A stretch of 57,622 nt of DNA from Nonomuraea harbinensis (GTDB taxonomy: Bacteria > Actinomycetota > Actinomycetes > Streptosporangiales > Streptosporangiaceae): the NCBI RefSeq assembly GCF_019396385.1, contig NZ_JAHKRN010000054.1, positions 1 to 57,622 of the forward strand, written 5' to 3'. The notes beneath the pieces were generated by a model that was not told the DNA's origin, did not search any database, and was given only the letters and a program-made list of their open reading frames with translations. The stretch's first letter is position 1. Each line of letters begins with the position of its first letter. Positions 45,935 through 53,637 of the stretch are shown piece after piece. The position numbers were made by a program, and so were the translations under genes.

Positions 45935-46957
45935 ATGGGATTTCTGCGCATCCGCACCACCGTCGACGAGCGTCCCGGACGACTCGCCTCCCTCGCCGCC
46001 GCGCTCGCCGAGCGGGGTGGCAACATTCTCGGCCTGAGCGTCCAGTCCGACCCTGACGGCACCGTGGACGAGTTCGTCGCCGACATCCCCGCGAACCCCG
46101 AGACGGTGCGCGAGGCGCTCGAAGCGGCCGGCGGGCGGCGCGTCGTGGTCGTGCCCGCGACCGCGCACGAGCTGACCGACGAGCCCACCCGAGCCCTCCT
46201 GCTCGCCTCCCGGCTGCGCGCCATGCCGTGGCGGCTCCCCGAGCTGCTGGCGGAGCTGCTGCGCGCGGACGACGCCAGGTGGACCTATGGTGATGCGGTG
46301 AGTGATTTGCCTGATCCGACCCAGCTTGTCGTGCCGGTCGCGGCCAAGAGAGCCGTGCGGCTGCGCCGCGCGGAGCTGCCGTTCACCCTGACCGAGGCCG
46401 CCAGGGCCGCCTCCTTCGCCCGGCTGGCCCAGCCGCCCGTGGAGCAGGCGGGCGGTGAGACCGCGGTCAAGCTGGCCGACGGCGCCGAGGTCGTGATCAA
46501 GCCGCTCACCCCGGTCTACCGCGAGGCGGTACGCGACCTGCACGACCGTTGCTCGCCGGAGTCGCGCCGGTTCCGCTACTTCACCGCGATGCCGTCGCTG
46601 CCGCCGCGCATGTTCGAGCGGCTGTGCGACCGCCGCCGCGGCCACTCGCTGGTGGCGGGCAACGACGGGCAGGTGGTCGCGCTGGCCAACCTCGTCTTCA
46701 CCGCCGATCCGGGCATCGCCGAGATGGCGTTCCTGGTAGAGGACCGCTGGCAGGGGCGCGGGCTGGGCTCGGTCATGGCCAGGGCGCTCGTGCGGGAGGC
46801 GAGGGACCTGGGCTACGCCGAGGTCCGGACCTCCATGCTCGCCGACAACGTACGCATGCGCAGGCTGCTCGTCTCGCTGGGCGCCACGCTCGCCTACACC
46901 GACGACCCCGGCGTGGTGGAGGGGCGGCTGCCTGTCGGCGCCATGACGTCAGTCTGA
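45935..46957 (+). CDS. ACT domain-GNAT acetyltransferase fusion
   Basis: 340 residues. Residues 1-75 form an ACT domain (FLRIRTTVDERPGRLASLAA, GGNILGLSVQSDPDGTVDEF); a helical linker follows; from about 195 a GNAT domain has EVVIKPLTPVYREAVRDLHD, AEMAFLVEDRWQGRGLGSVM (acetyl-CoA loop) and LADNVRMRRLLVSLGA. The ACT domain suggests regulation by a small ligand, probably an amino acid. The ATG at 45935 is chosen because the ACT fold begins there. The 3' end overlaps the convergent Clp-N gene by 9 bp. Confidence 0.85.
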   Translation: MGFLRIRTTVDERPGRLASLAAALAERGGNILGLSVQSDPDGTVDEFVADIPANPETVREALEAAGGRRVVVVPATAHELTDEPTRALLLASRLRAMPWRLPELLAELLRADDARWTYGDAVSDLPDPTQLVVPVAAKRAVRLRRAELPFTLTEAARAASFARLAQPPVEQAGGETAVKLADGAEVVIKPLTPVYREAVRDLHDRCSPESRRFRYFTAMPSLPPRMFERLCDRRRGHSLVAGNDGQVVALANLVFTADPGIAEMAFLVEDRWQGRGLGSVMARALVREARDLGYAEVRTSMLADNVRMRRLLVSLGATLAYTDDPGVVEGRLPVGAMTSV

Positions 46958-47518
46958 CGGGCCGGGCTCCGGCCCGATGCCGAGATGCCGCTCGATGCGT
47001 TCGAGGCTCTCCTGGATCTGCGCGAGCCGCTGGGCCACCGTCGAACTCGCGGTGAAGTACGTCTCACCCGGCCGCTCCTTCGGGCCCCGGTCCAGCCGGT
47101 CCAGGACGCGCTGCCGTATCGCGACGAAGTCGGCCCCCGTCGCCGCGAGCGCCTGCGCGCCCAGGCCCTGGCCCTCCTTGAGCAGGCCGAGCAGGATGTG
47201 CTCGCTGGAGATGTAGGTGTGGCGGAGCTGCAACGCCTCGCGCAGCGACAGCTCCAGCACCTTCTTGGCCCTGGGGGTGAACGGGATGTGCTCGTCGGGC
47301 CCGCTCTCGCCGGTGCCGATCTCGCGCACCACGAACTCGCGCACCGGCTCCAGGCTCGCCCCGCAGTCGGCCAGCACGCGCGCGGACGCCCCCTCGCCCT
47401 CCCGCATGAGACCGAGCAGCAGATGCTCGGTGCCGATGTAGTTGTGACGCATGGCCCTGGCCTCCACCTGGGCGAGGACGACGACCTGGCGGGCACGGTC
47501 GGTGAAGCGCTCGAACAC
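46949..47518 (-). CDS. Stand-alone double Clp-N domain protein
   Basis: 189 residues. Two Clp-N repeats: FERFTDRARQVVVLAQVEAR with YIGTEHLLLGLMREGEG, then FTPRAKKVLELSLREALQLR with YISSEHILLGLLKEGQG. This is the adaptor/substrate-binding N-terminal part of ClpC without AAA+ modules. It may act as a ClpC adaptor or compete for its partners; such proteins occur in many actinomycetes. The GTG at 47518 has GGAGG 6 nt upstream; an upstream start would add an unrelated extension. Confidence 0.85.
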   Translation of the reverse strand: MFERFTDRARQVVVLAQVEARAMRHNYIGTEHLLLGLMREGEGASARVLADCGASLEPVREFVVREIGTGESGPDEHIPFTPRAKKVLELSLREALQLRHTYISSEHILLGLLKEGQGLGAQALAATGADFVAIRQRVLDRLDRGPKERPGETYFTASSTVAQRLAQIQESLERIERHLGIGPEPGPSD

Positions 47519-47590
47519 GGGCGGCCTCCGTTCGAGTGGGCTGTCTCCACTATGCGCTAGAAAACCGGCCATGTGGGGTACCTCACATGT

Positions 47591-48358
47591 GTGGATCTTG
47601 ATGAGGTGGCCGGGCGGCTGTACGCGCTACCGCCCTCCGACTTCACGGCCGCCCGCACCGCCGAGGCCCGGGAGGCCAAGGAGGCGGGCGACGCCGCGCT
47701 GGCCCGCGAGATCGGCAAGCTGCGCAAGCCCACCGTCTCCGCCTGGGCGGTGAACCGCGCCGCCCGCGAGCACGCGGACGAGCTCGGCGAGTTGCTGGCC
47801 GTCGGCGAGGAACTGCGCGCGGCGTGGGCGGCCCAGGACTCCGACGCGCTGGCCGCGGCGACCCGGCGGCGCGGCGAGGTGACCGGCCGGCTGTCCCGGT
47901 TGATCAGGGAGGCGGCGGACCTGTCGGCCGCCGCCGCGGCGGAGGTGGACCAGACGCTCGACGCCGCCGTCGTGGACGCGGACGCCGCCGATGAGGTGCG
48001 CCGCGGCCGCCTGGCCAAGCCGCTCAGCTACAGCGGTTTCGCGCCCGCTCCCGTGAGCGCCGCTCCGGCGGCCCGCAGGAAGAAGCCGCCCCCGCCGGAG
48101 GACGAGGCCCGGAAGGCGGAGGAGCGGGCGGAGGCCGAGGCCAGGGAAGCGAAGGAGCGGGCGGAGGCCGAGGCCGCGCACCGCGAGTGGAGCGAGACTC
48201 TGGCCGAGGCCCAACGGGAGCACGGCGAGCGCGCCGACAAGGTGGCCCGGCTGGAGAAGAGGCTGGCCAAGGCGCGCAAACGGCTGGAGGCCGCCGCCCA
48301 CCGGCTCGACGTGGCCCGCCGCGAGGAACGCCACGCCCGCGCCCGGCTGAACGGCTAG
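47591..48358 (+). CDS. Coiled-coil protein of unknown function
   Basis: 255 residues. The N-terminal third (VDLDEVAGRLYALPPSDFTA, AREIGKLRKPTVSAWAVN) is a conserved actinobacterial helical module; the rest is Ala/Glu/Arg-rich coiled coil ending in KVARLEKRLAKARKRLEAAA. A proline-rich spacer with RRKKPPPPEDEA separates the two. No signal or membrane segment. I place the start at GTG 47591, but the in-frame GTG at 47573 is equally possible. Divergent from the Clp-N gene, 72 bp apart. Confidence 0.7.
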   Translation: MDLDEVAGRLYALPPSDFTAARTAEAREAKEAGDAALAREIGKLRKPTVSAWAVNRAAREHADELGELLAVGEELRAAWAAQDSDALAAATRRRGEVTGRLSRLIREAADLSAAAAAEVDQTLDAAVVDADAADEVRRGRLAKPLSYSGFAPAPVSAAPAARRKKPPPPEDEARKAEERAEAEAREAKERAEAEAAHREWSETLAEAQREHGERADKVARLEKRLAKARKRLEAAAHRLDVARREERHARARLNG

Positions 48359-48385
48359 CGTCTCCCGGGACAGAAGCACCGCCCG

Positions 48386-48604
48386 TCAGAGCGACGGCGC
48401 GGCCATGAACGACAGCGCGGTCACGAAGGTCATGCCGGCCGCCCGGCCGAGCACAGCTCGTGGCCGGCTCCCCTTCGGCTCCTGCCCCGCTAGGGCAGGA
48501 CGCGGACAAGGTCGCAGGTCCAGGTCCACCACGGCTAGCGAACCGCCCCCGTGCGCGTGGCCGGGCGGAGCGCCGGACGCCGCCAGCACCAGGAGGACGG
48601 ACAT
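48386..48604 (-). pseudogene. Possible small membrane/secreted protein or gene remnant
   Basis: 72 codons. The start MSVLLVLAASGAPPGHAHGG and the C-terminal AAGMTFVTALSFMAAPSL look like ends of membrane segments, while the middle is Arg/Pro-rich. In the same frame upstream of the ATG lies TGPHIGDLVF, which reads like protein, so this could be the surviving part of a larger membrane protein gene. No clear ribosome-binding site. I do not recognise it; it may be noise. Confidence 0.2.
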
Positions 48605-48681
48605 GAATACGAGGTCCCCGATGTGAGGACCGGTGTCCGCACGGTGGGAGGAGTGCCGCAGAGCCAGCCGAGGGTCAGGAC

Positions 48682-48707
48682 AAATCTGACAAGATGATGG
48701 CAGATTT
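48682..48707. promoter_or_regulatory. Inverted repeat upstream of the adenosine-deaminase gene
   Basis: AAATCTG (48682-48688) and CAGATTT (48701-48707) form a 7-bp inverted repeat with a 12-bp spacer, in an AT-richer patch about 50 bp before the gene start. A regulator-binding site is possible. Confidence 0.3.
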
Positions 48708-48743
48708 AGGTGCGAAACCTTCCGGATGGAACCAGGCCCGGCC

Positions 48744-48749
48744 TAAGGT
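48744..48749 (+). promoter_or_regulatory. Probable -10 box for a leaderless adenosine-deaminase transcript
   Basis: TAAGGT ends 7 nt before the ATG at 48757, the spacing expected of a leaderless mRNA. The same box and spacing occur before the next gene (49800-49805). Confidence 0.45.
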
Positions 48750-48756
48750 CGTCGGC

Positions 48757-49770
48757 ATGACCATCGACGCCTTCATCGACGCCCTGCCCAAGGTCGAACT
48801 CCACGTCCACCTGGTCGGATCCGCCTCCGTGCCCACCGTGCTGGAGCTGGCCCGCCGCCACCCCGGCAACGGCGTGCCCACGAGCGAGGAGGAGCTGCGC
48901 GCGTTCTACACCTTCCGCGACTTCCCGCACTTCGCCCAGGTGTACGCGGCCGTCAACGCGCTGGTCCGCGAGCCGGAGGACATCGCCACCCTCGTCACCG
49001 GGCTGGCCCGCGACCTGGCGGGACAGGGCGGGCGCTATGCCGAGCTCCAGGTCACCCCGTACGCGCACCACATCACCGGGATCCCCAGAGGTGAGGTCAC
49101 CCGGGCGCTCGACCTGGCCGCGCGGCGGTCGCTCGACGAGCACGGGGTCGAGATCGCGTACATCTTCGACATCCCCGGCGAGTTCGGCGAGGAGGCCGCG
49201 AAGATCACGCTCGACCACGCGCTCGAAGAACCTCCCGCGGCATTGGTAGGTTTCGGCCTGGGCGGGATCGAGCAGCGGCGGCCCCGCTACCGCGACGCCT
49301 TCCGCGACGCGTTCGCCGCCGCGCGGGCGGCGGGGCTGCACAGCGTCCCGCACGGCGGCGAGATGACCGGGCCCGAGACCGTCTGGGAGGTCATCGAGGG
49401 ACTCGGCGCCGAGCGCGTCGGTCACGGCATCGCCTGCCTGGCCGATCCCCGGCTCGTCGCCCACCTGCGCGAGACGCAGCTCCCGCTGGACGTGTGCCCC
49501 ACCTCCAACGTGTGCACCGGCCAGGTGGCGCGGATCGAGGACCACCCGCTGCCGCGCCTGCTGGAGGCGGGCCTGTTCGTCACGCTCAACAGCGACGACC
49601 CGCCCATGTTCGCCACCACCCTGGCCGGCGAGTACCGCGTGGCGGCCCGCGTCTTCGGCCTCGGCCGTACGGAGCTGGCCCAGCTCGCCCGCAACGCGGT
49701 GACGGCCTCCTACCTGGCCCGGGAGCGCAAGAAGGCACTCCTGGCCGAGATCGACGCCCTGGCCGCCTGA
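48757..49770 (+). CDS. Adenosine deaminase family protein
   Basis: 337 residues, amidohydrolase fold. Zinc ligands are in VELHVHLVGS (His16, His18), His of HSVPHGGEMTGPE, the catalytic pair near GHGIACLADP, and LNSDDPPMF (zinc Asp). The HLVGS form differs from the HLEG/HLHG of many adenosine deaminases, so aminofutalosine or another adenosine-like substrate is also possible. ATG at 48757; the same frame extends further upstream but without family similarity. Transcription may be leaderless. Confidence 0.88.
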   Translation: MTIDAFIDALPKVELHVHLVGSASVPTVLELARRHPGNGVPTSEEELRAFYTFRDFPHFAQVYAAVNALVREPEDIATLVTGLARDLAGQGGRYAELQVTPYAHHITGIPRGEVTRALDLAARRSLDEHGVEIAYIFDIPGEFGEEAAKITLDHALEEPPAALVGFGLGGIEQRRPRYRDAFRDAFAAARAAGLHSVPHGGEMTGPETVWEVIEGLGAERVGHGIACLADPRLVAHLRETQLPLDVCPTSNVCTGQVARIEDHPLPRLLEAGLFVTLNSDDPPMFATTLAGEYRVAARVFGLGRTELAQLARNAVTASYLARERKKALLAEIDALAA

Positions 49771-49799
49771 CGATCCCGCGATTTGCCGGCGGGACACCC

Positions 49800-49805
49800 T
49801 AAGGT
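49800..49805 (+). promoter_or_regulatory. Probable -10 box for a leaderless transcript of the DUF6493-like gene
   Basis: TAAGGT ends 7 nt before the ATG at 49813. Same arrangement as at 48744-48749. Confidence 0.4.
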
Positions 49806-49812
49806 CCCGATC

Positions 49813-51121
49813 ATGACGAACGCCTGGGAAGAGGTCAGGGCCGCCATCGAGGCGGTAGACACGCCCGCCGTGGTCAAGCTGGTGACGGGGCTCGACGACG
49901 AGCAGCGCCGCGAAGTGGCCGCCGCCCTGCCGGGACACCTGCCCGTCGCCCAGGAGGCCGGCCGGCGCAGGGAGCACGAGCGCGCCGAACAGCGCATGGC
50001 CGCGGTCCGCGAGCTCGCCGGCAGGAGGGGCCGGTCGATGTACGAGTTACCCGAGTACCACGAGCACGTCCGCTGGTCGCGGCATGACCTCTGGATCGAG
50101 CCGATGCGGGTCGCCGGAGCCGCCACCATCGCGGGCGCCGCCGCTGTCGCCACCGCCCTGGTCGAGCGGCGGCTGCCGCCGTACCTGCTGGCCACGCCCA
50201 CCCGGGTCAACGGGCTGCTCGACCCGGGGACGCTGGTGGAGCGGCTCGAAGGGTACGAGCGCGCCGGCGTCGAGGCGCTGCCCGTGGACCTGCGGCAGGC
50301 GCTGCTGCGGCTGGGGCGGGCCGTCGAGCCCGAGGTGGCCGCCCGCGCGGCGCGGCTGACCGGTGAGGCGGGACGCCGGGTCGCCCGCTGGCTCACCGAC
50401 CGGCCCGCCGACCCGGTGGTGACGCTCCACAGGGGGGGAGCACCTGGACAGGCCCCACACGTTCTCGGAGTTCTCGTCCGGGCCCGAGTATCAAGAGGTG
50501 CTGGGCGACCTGCTGGTGCACCGCTGGCACGAGGAGGAGCTCGGCCGGACCCTCGCCGTCTTCGCCGGGCACCGCGAGCTGGTCGCCGCCCGCTGCGTAC
50601 GGTACCCGGCGACGTACGGGTACTTCGGCGCGTACAAACCCGCCGACGTCGCCCTGCTGGCCGACGGCGACGGCCCGGCGGGGCCCGGGATGTCGTTGAT
50701 GCTGGCGTACTCGCTGGTCGACGACGGCCAGGACCTGGCGGTGGGGGCGTTCCTGCGACTGGCCGCGGGGGGCGGTGTGGCGGGGGAGGAGGCCGGCCGG
50801 CGGCTCGCCGCGGTGCTGCGGCACCGCGGGGAAGGGCCGAAGCACGCTCTCGCGGCGCTCAGGGGGGCGGCGCTGAAGGGCGCGCACCGGGAGGTGTGGG
50901 AGGTGATGGCCGGCTGGCTGACCGCCTTTCTGCCGGGGCCGGGGGAGCGGGCCACCGCGGGGCACACCCGGATGGTGTCGCTCGCGGCCGACGTGGCCTC
51001 CTGGGTGGGTGCGCGGGGCGGGTTGCCGGTGATCGCCGAACTGGCGAGCCGCCGACCCGGCAGCGAACTCGTCCGCCAGGCCCGCCGCTTGCACGCCTGC
51101 CTCACCGCCCCGCCCGCCTGA
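49813..51121 (+). pseudogene. DUF6493-like protein gene interrupted by a frameshift in a 7-G run
   Basis: The first frame (MTNAWEEVRAAIEAVDTPAV at the start, up to VVTLHRG) breaks at a run of seven G at 50432-50438; protein-like sequence resumes in another frame as EHLDRPHTFSEF and continues to CLTAPPA. Removing one G restores a single frame of 435 codons with the junction TLHRGEHLDRP, and the total length then divides by three. The gene is helical, with Arg/Leu/Ala repeats, resembling actinobacterial DUF6493 proteins. Either a sequencing error in the homopolymer or a real recent lesion or phase-variable site. Confidence 0.75.
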
Positions 51122-51258
51122 CGCCGTCACCAGGCGGCTCACCACAGCGCGGCGGTGGCCCGGCTCGTTCCCCCTGCCGTGGCGTTGATCGTTCTCAGGA
51201 CGGCTCGCTAGCGTTGATCGCCTTTCGTTCACCGGTTCCCCTTCTCGGGAGATGTCCT

Positions 51259-53511
51259 GTGCGCCGTTTCCGTTTCGGCTGGATCGCCGCCCCGATCGCC
51301 GTCGCCTTCGGGGGCGCCGCCGTGGTCGCCGGCGTCTTCGCGCTGGTCACCGGCGACGCCGCCGTGCTGCGGGCGCTCGTCGCGCACGGCTGGGGCACGG
51401 ACATGGTGCCCTACACCTGGTGGGTGGAGGTCATCCTGGCCGGGGGCGGGATCCTGACCGGCTGGGCCCTGTGGCAGATCCTGCGCGGGCGGCGGGCCGG
51501 CGAGGCGCCTGTCCTGGCGCGGCCGGTGCGGCTGCTGCGGGCCGCGCTGTACGTGAGCCTTGCCTGCGCCCTGGCGTACGAGGCGCCGATCCCGTACCAG
51601 TGGTGGCTCGACCTGCCCGGCACATTGACCCAGTTCGCCATCGTCTGGCTGTTCTTGGTGGTCCTCGCCGGATCCATCCCCCGGTGGCTGCGGATCGTGG
51701 CACTCGTGGCGGGCCTGGCCGACACCGCCGTGGACCTGGTCGCCATCGTCGCCTACGGCCTGGGGCAGTACTGGGACCTGCCGCCGCTGGGCAACGTGCT
51801 CTACCTGCTGTGGGTGGTGCCGGTGCTGATCGGGCAGGCCCGGGACGGGCGCTGGAGCCGGGGCACCGTGCGGGCGGGCATGGTCGCGGCGGTGCTGGCG
51901 TCGCTGTCGTCCGGATCGTTCATGATCGTCGGGTTCGGCGGCACCGCGGACCACGGCACGGTGATCCTCATGGTCCGCACCATCCTGAGCGTCTTCGCGC
52001 TGATCTGGATGGCGCGGACGGCCCACGAACTGGCCGGGCCGCCACCGGAGCCGTCCACGTGCCGGGGCGAGCGGGCGGCGGCGCGCCCGTGGCCGCTCGC
52101 CGCCGTGGCCGTGGTGCTGCCGTCGGTCCCCGCCGCCGTCAACCTCGCCCAGGGGATGCCCTTCTGGATCGGCCCCAGGGGCGCGGTGGACATGTTCTTC
52201 CGCGAGTACTCCAGTCACCCGGCGGGCCTGGCCTGGGTCGCCGTGGACGTGCTCGTCGGGGTGGGCGCCCCGGCCGTGCTCGTCCTGGTGGCCGTCATCC
52301 GCAGGAGCAGGCGGCTGCTGACCGGCACGATGCTGTTCCTGGCCCTCGCCGCCGCGGCGGGCGTCGTGACGGCGCTCACGGCGCGGCCGGAGGAGGACTG
52401 GCAGGTCGTTCCCGAGATGGCCGAGGTGCGGCTCGCCGTCTACCCGGACGGGCAGTTCGGCGGGGGCCTGGACGGTCAGCTCGTGTTCGGCCTCTCGCCG
52501 CTCTGGTACAGCGCGGCGCTGGCGGTCTCCGCCCTCGTCCTGTTCCTCCTGTACGCGGCCCCGCCCGCCGCCCGGCGGGGGCGCCGGGTGTTCGCGATGG
52601 CGCTCGCCACGGCCGTGGCGCTGGTCTTCGTCCCGGCCGCCGACCGGTCGCAGGGCACGGTCACCACCGCCGCAGACTGTTCACCACCGGACCGCCGGCA
52701 GACGGGGGTGGAGCCCGCGCCGCTCACGGGCGAGCGCGCGTTCATCTGCGAGGTACGCACCGGCCAGGTCCTGGACATCCCCGCCACCATGCCCGACCAG
52801 GCGCTGCTCGCCTACGGCCGGAGCCTGTGCGGTGTCTACACCCGTGACGACCCGCGCGAGCTGGCCCGGGTCGAGTCCGTGGAAGGACTGCGGGTCCGGG
52901 ACCTGTACTGGGCGATCGACGACATCTGCCCCGCCGCCGCGGCGAAGGTCAAGACCGAGCGGGAGGCGGACGACCAGGAGTTCGCCGCGTTCCAGGCCGA
53001 GGAGCGGGCCAAGTGCGCCGCCACCCCGCGCCACCGTCCGCTCATCGAGCCCGTCAAGGCGGTCCGGCTCGATGACCCGGTGTGGCCGGAGACCGGACTG
53101 GAGATGCGGGACACGGCGGGCATCGGCGATTCCGGCGGCGGCCGGCACGACGACCTGGTCGAGTCCGGCCCCGGGCACCTGACGGTGTCGGTGGACTCCG
53201 AGTACCACCTCTGCGTCACCCTGGAGACGTACTCCCGCCGCCCGCCGGTGGAGACGAAGGGCTGGGACCACGTCACCGAGGCCGGCTACACCAGCACGGA
53301 CGGCGAGCTGGTGTTCCACGACGTCCTGGCCGGCATCGTCCTGCCCGACCTGTCGCCCGGCGGCCGCCGGGGCCGCTACCGCATCCGCGTCCACCACGCC
53401 TGGTTCCCGTGGAAGGGCGAGGAGAGGGGCACCCAGCGGCTCCTGATCATGGCGTACCCGGGGAAGGACGACAAGCTCGTCACCTACCGCAGGCCCGCGG
53501 GGAGCCGGTGA
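51259..53511 (+). CDS. Large membrane protein with extracytoplasmic C-terminal domain, unknown function
   Basis: 750 residues. About 11-12 membrane segments cover residues 1 to about 460 (for example WIAAPIAVAFGGAAVVAGVF near the N-terminus and AVSALVLFLLYAA near the end). After the last helix, about 290 residues include CSPPDRRQTG, the DDPRELARVESVEGL stretch, and a beta-rich tail (HLTVSVDSEYHLCVTLETYS). Two or more Cys in the tail suggest a disulfide. I do not recognise a family. GTG 51259 with GGGAGA upstream. A direct repeat GCGTTGATCG occurs twice upstream. Confidence 0.75.
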   Translation: MRRFRFGWIAAPIAVAFGGAAVVAGVFALVTGDAAVLRALVAHGWGTDMVPYTWWVEVILAGGGILTGWALWQILRGRRAGEAPVLARPVRLLRAALYVSLACALAYEAPIPYQWWLDLPGTLTQFAIVWLFLVVLAGSIPRWLRIVALVAGLADTAVDLVAIVAYGLGQYWDLPPLGNVLYLLWVVPVLIGQARDGRWSRGTVRAGMVAAVLASLSSGSFMIVGFGGTADHGTVILMVRTILSVFALIWMARTAHELAGPPPEPSTCRGERAAARPWPLAAVAVVLPSVPAAVNLAQGMPFWIGPRGAVDMFFREYSSHPAGLAWVAVDVLVGVGAPAVLVLVAVIRRSRRLLTGTMLFLALAAAAGVVTALTARPEEDWQVVPEMAEVRLAVYPDGQFGGGLDGQLVFGLSPLWYSAALAVSALVLFLLYAAPPAARRGRRVFAMALATAVALVFVPAADRSQGTVTTAADCSPPDRRQTGVEPAPLTGERAFICEVRTGQVLDIPATMPDQALLAYGRSLCGVYTRDDPRELARVESVEGLRVRDLYWAIDDICPAAAAKVKTEREADDQEFAAFQAEERAKCAATPRHRPLIEPVKAVRLDDPVWPETGLEMRDTAGIGDSGGGRHDDLVESGPGHLTVSVDSEYHLCVTLETYSRRPPVETKGWDHVTEAGYTSTDGELVFHDVLAGIVLPDLSPGGRRGRYRIRVHHAWFPWKGEERGTQRLLIMAYPGKDDKLVTYRRPAGSR

Positions 53512-53586
53512 GAGTCCCGCTCCCCGGCCAGGGCGGCCACGGCCCTTCCGGCGGGCAGGCTTCCACGTTCCCCGAACCGGCCGAAA

Positions 53587-53615
53587 GGGCGGGGCGCCCG
53601 AAGGCGGCCCCGCCC
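53587..53615. terminator. Terminator-like hairpin between convergent genes
   Basis: GGGCGGGGC (53587-53595) pairs with GCCCCGCCC (53607-53615), extended inside by GCC/GGC. It lies between the stops of the membrane protein gene and the pectate lyase gene. Confidence 0.6.
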
Positions 53616-53637
53616 CGATCAGGCGGCGAATCGGTCG

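Larger units (their letters stand above)
48359..48756. other. Gene-poor region before the adenosine-deaminase gene
   Basis: About 0.4 kb with no confident gene. It contains the minus-strand frame listed at 48386-48604, a hairpin CCTGCCC/GGGCAGG near 48482-48498, an AT-richer inverted repeat at 48682-48707 and a -10-like TAAGGT at 48744-48749. Confidence 0.5.

Noticed and set aside
49783..53511. One 1242-residue fusion of the DUF6493-like gene and the membrane protein
   Set aside because: The middle of this frame (about 50440-51250) is Arg/Gly-rich antisense-like sequence, while another frame there gives a good protein. The fusion is an artefact of the frameshift plus an open frame.
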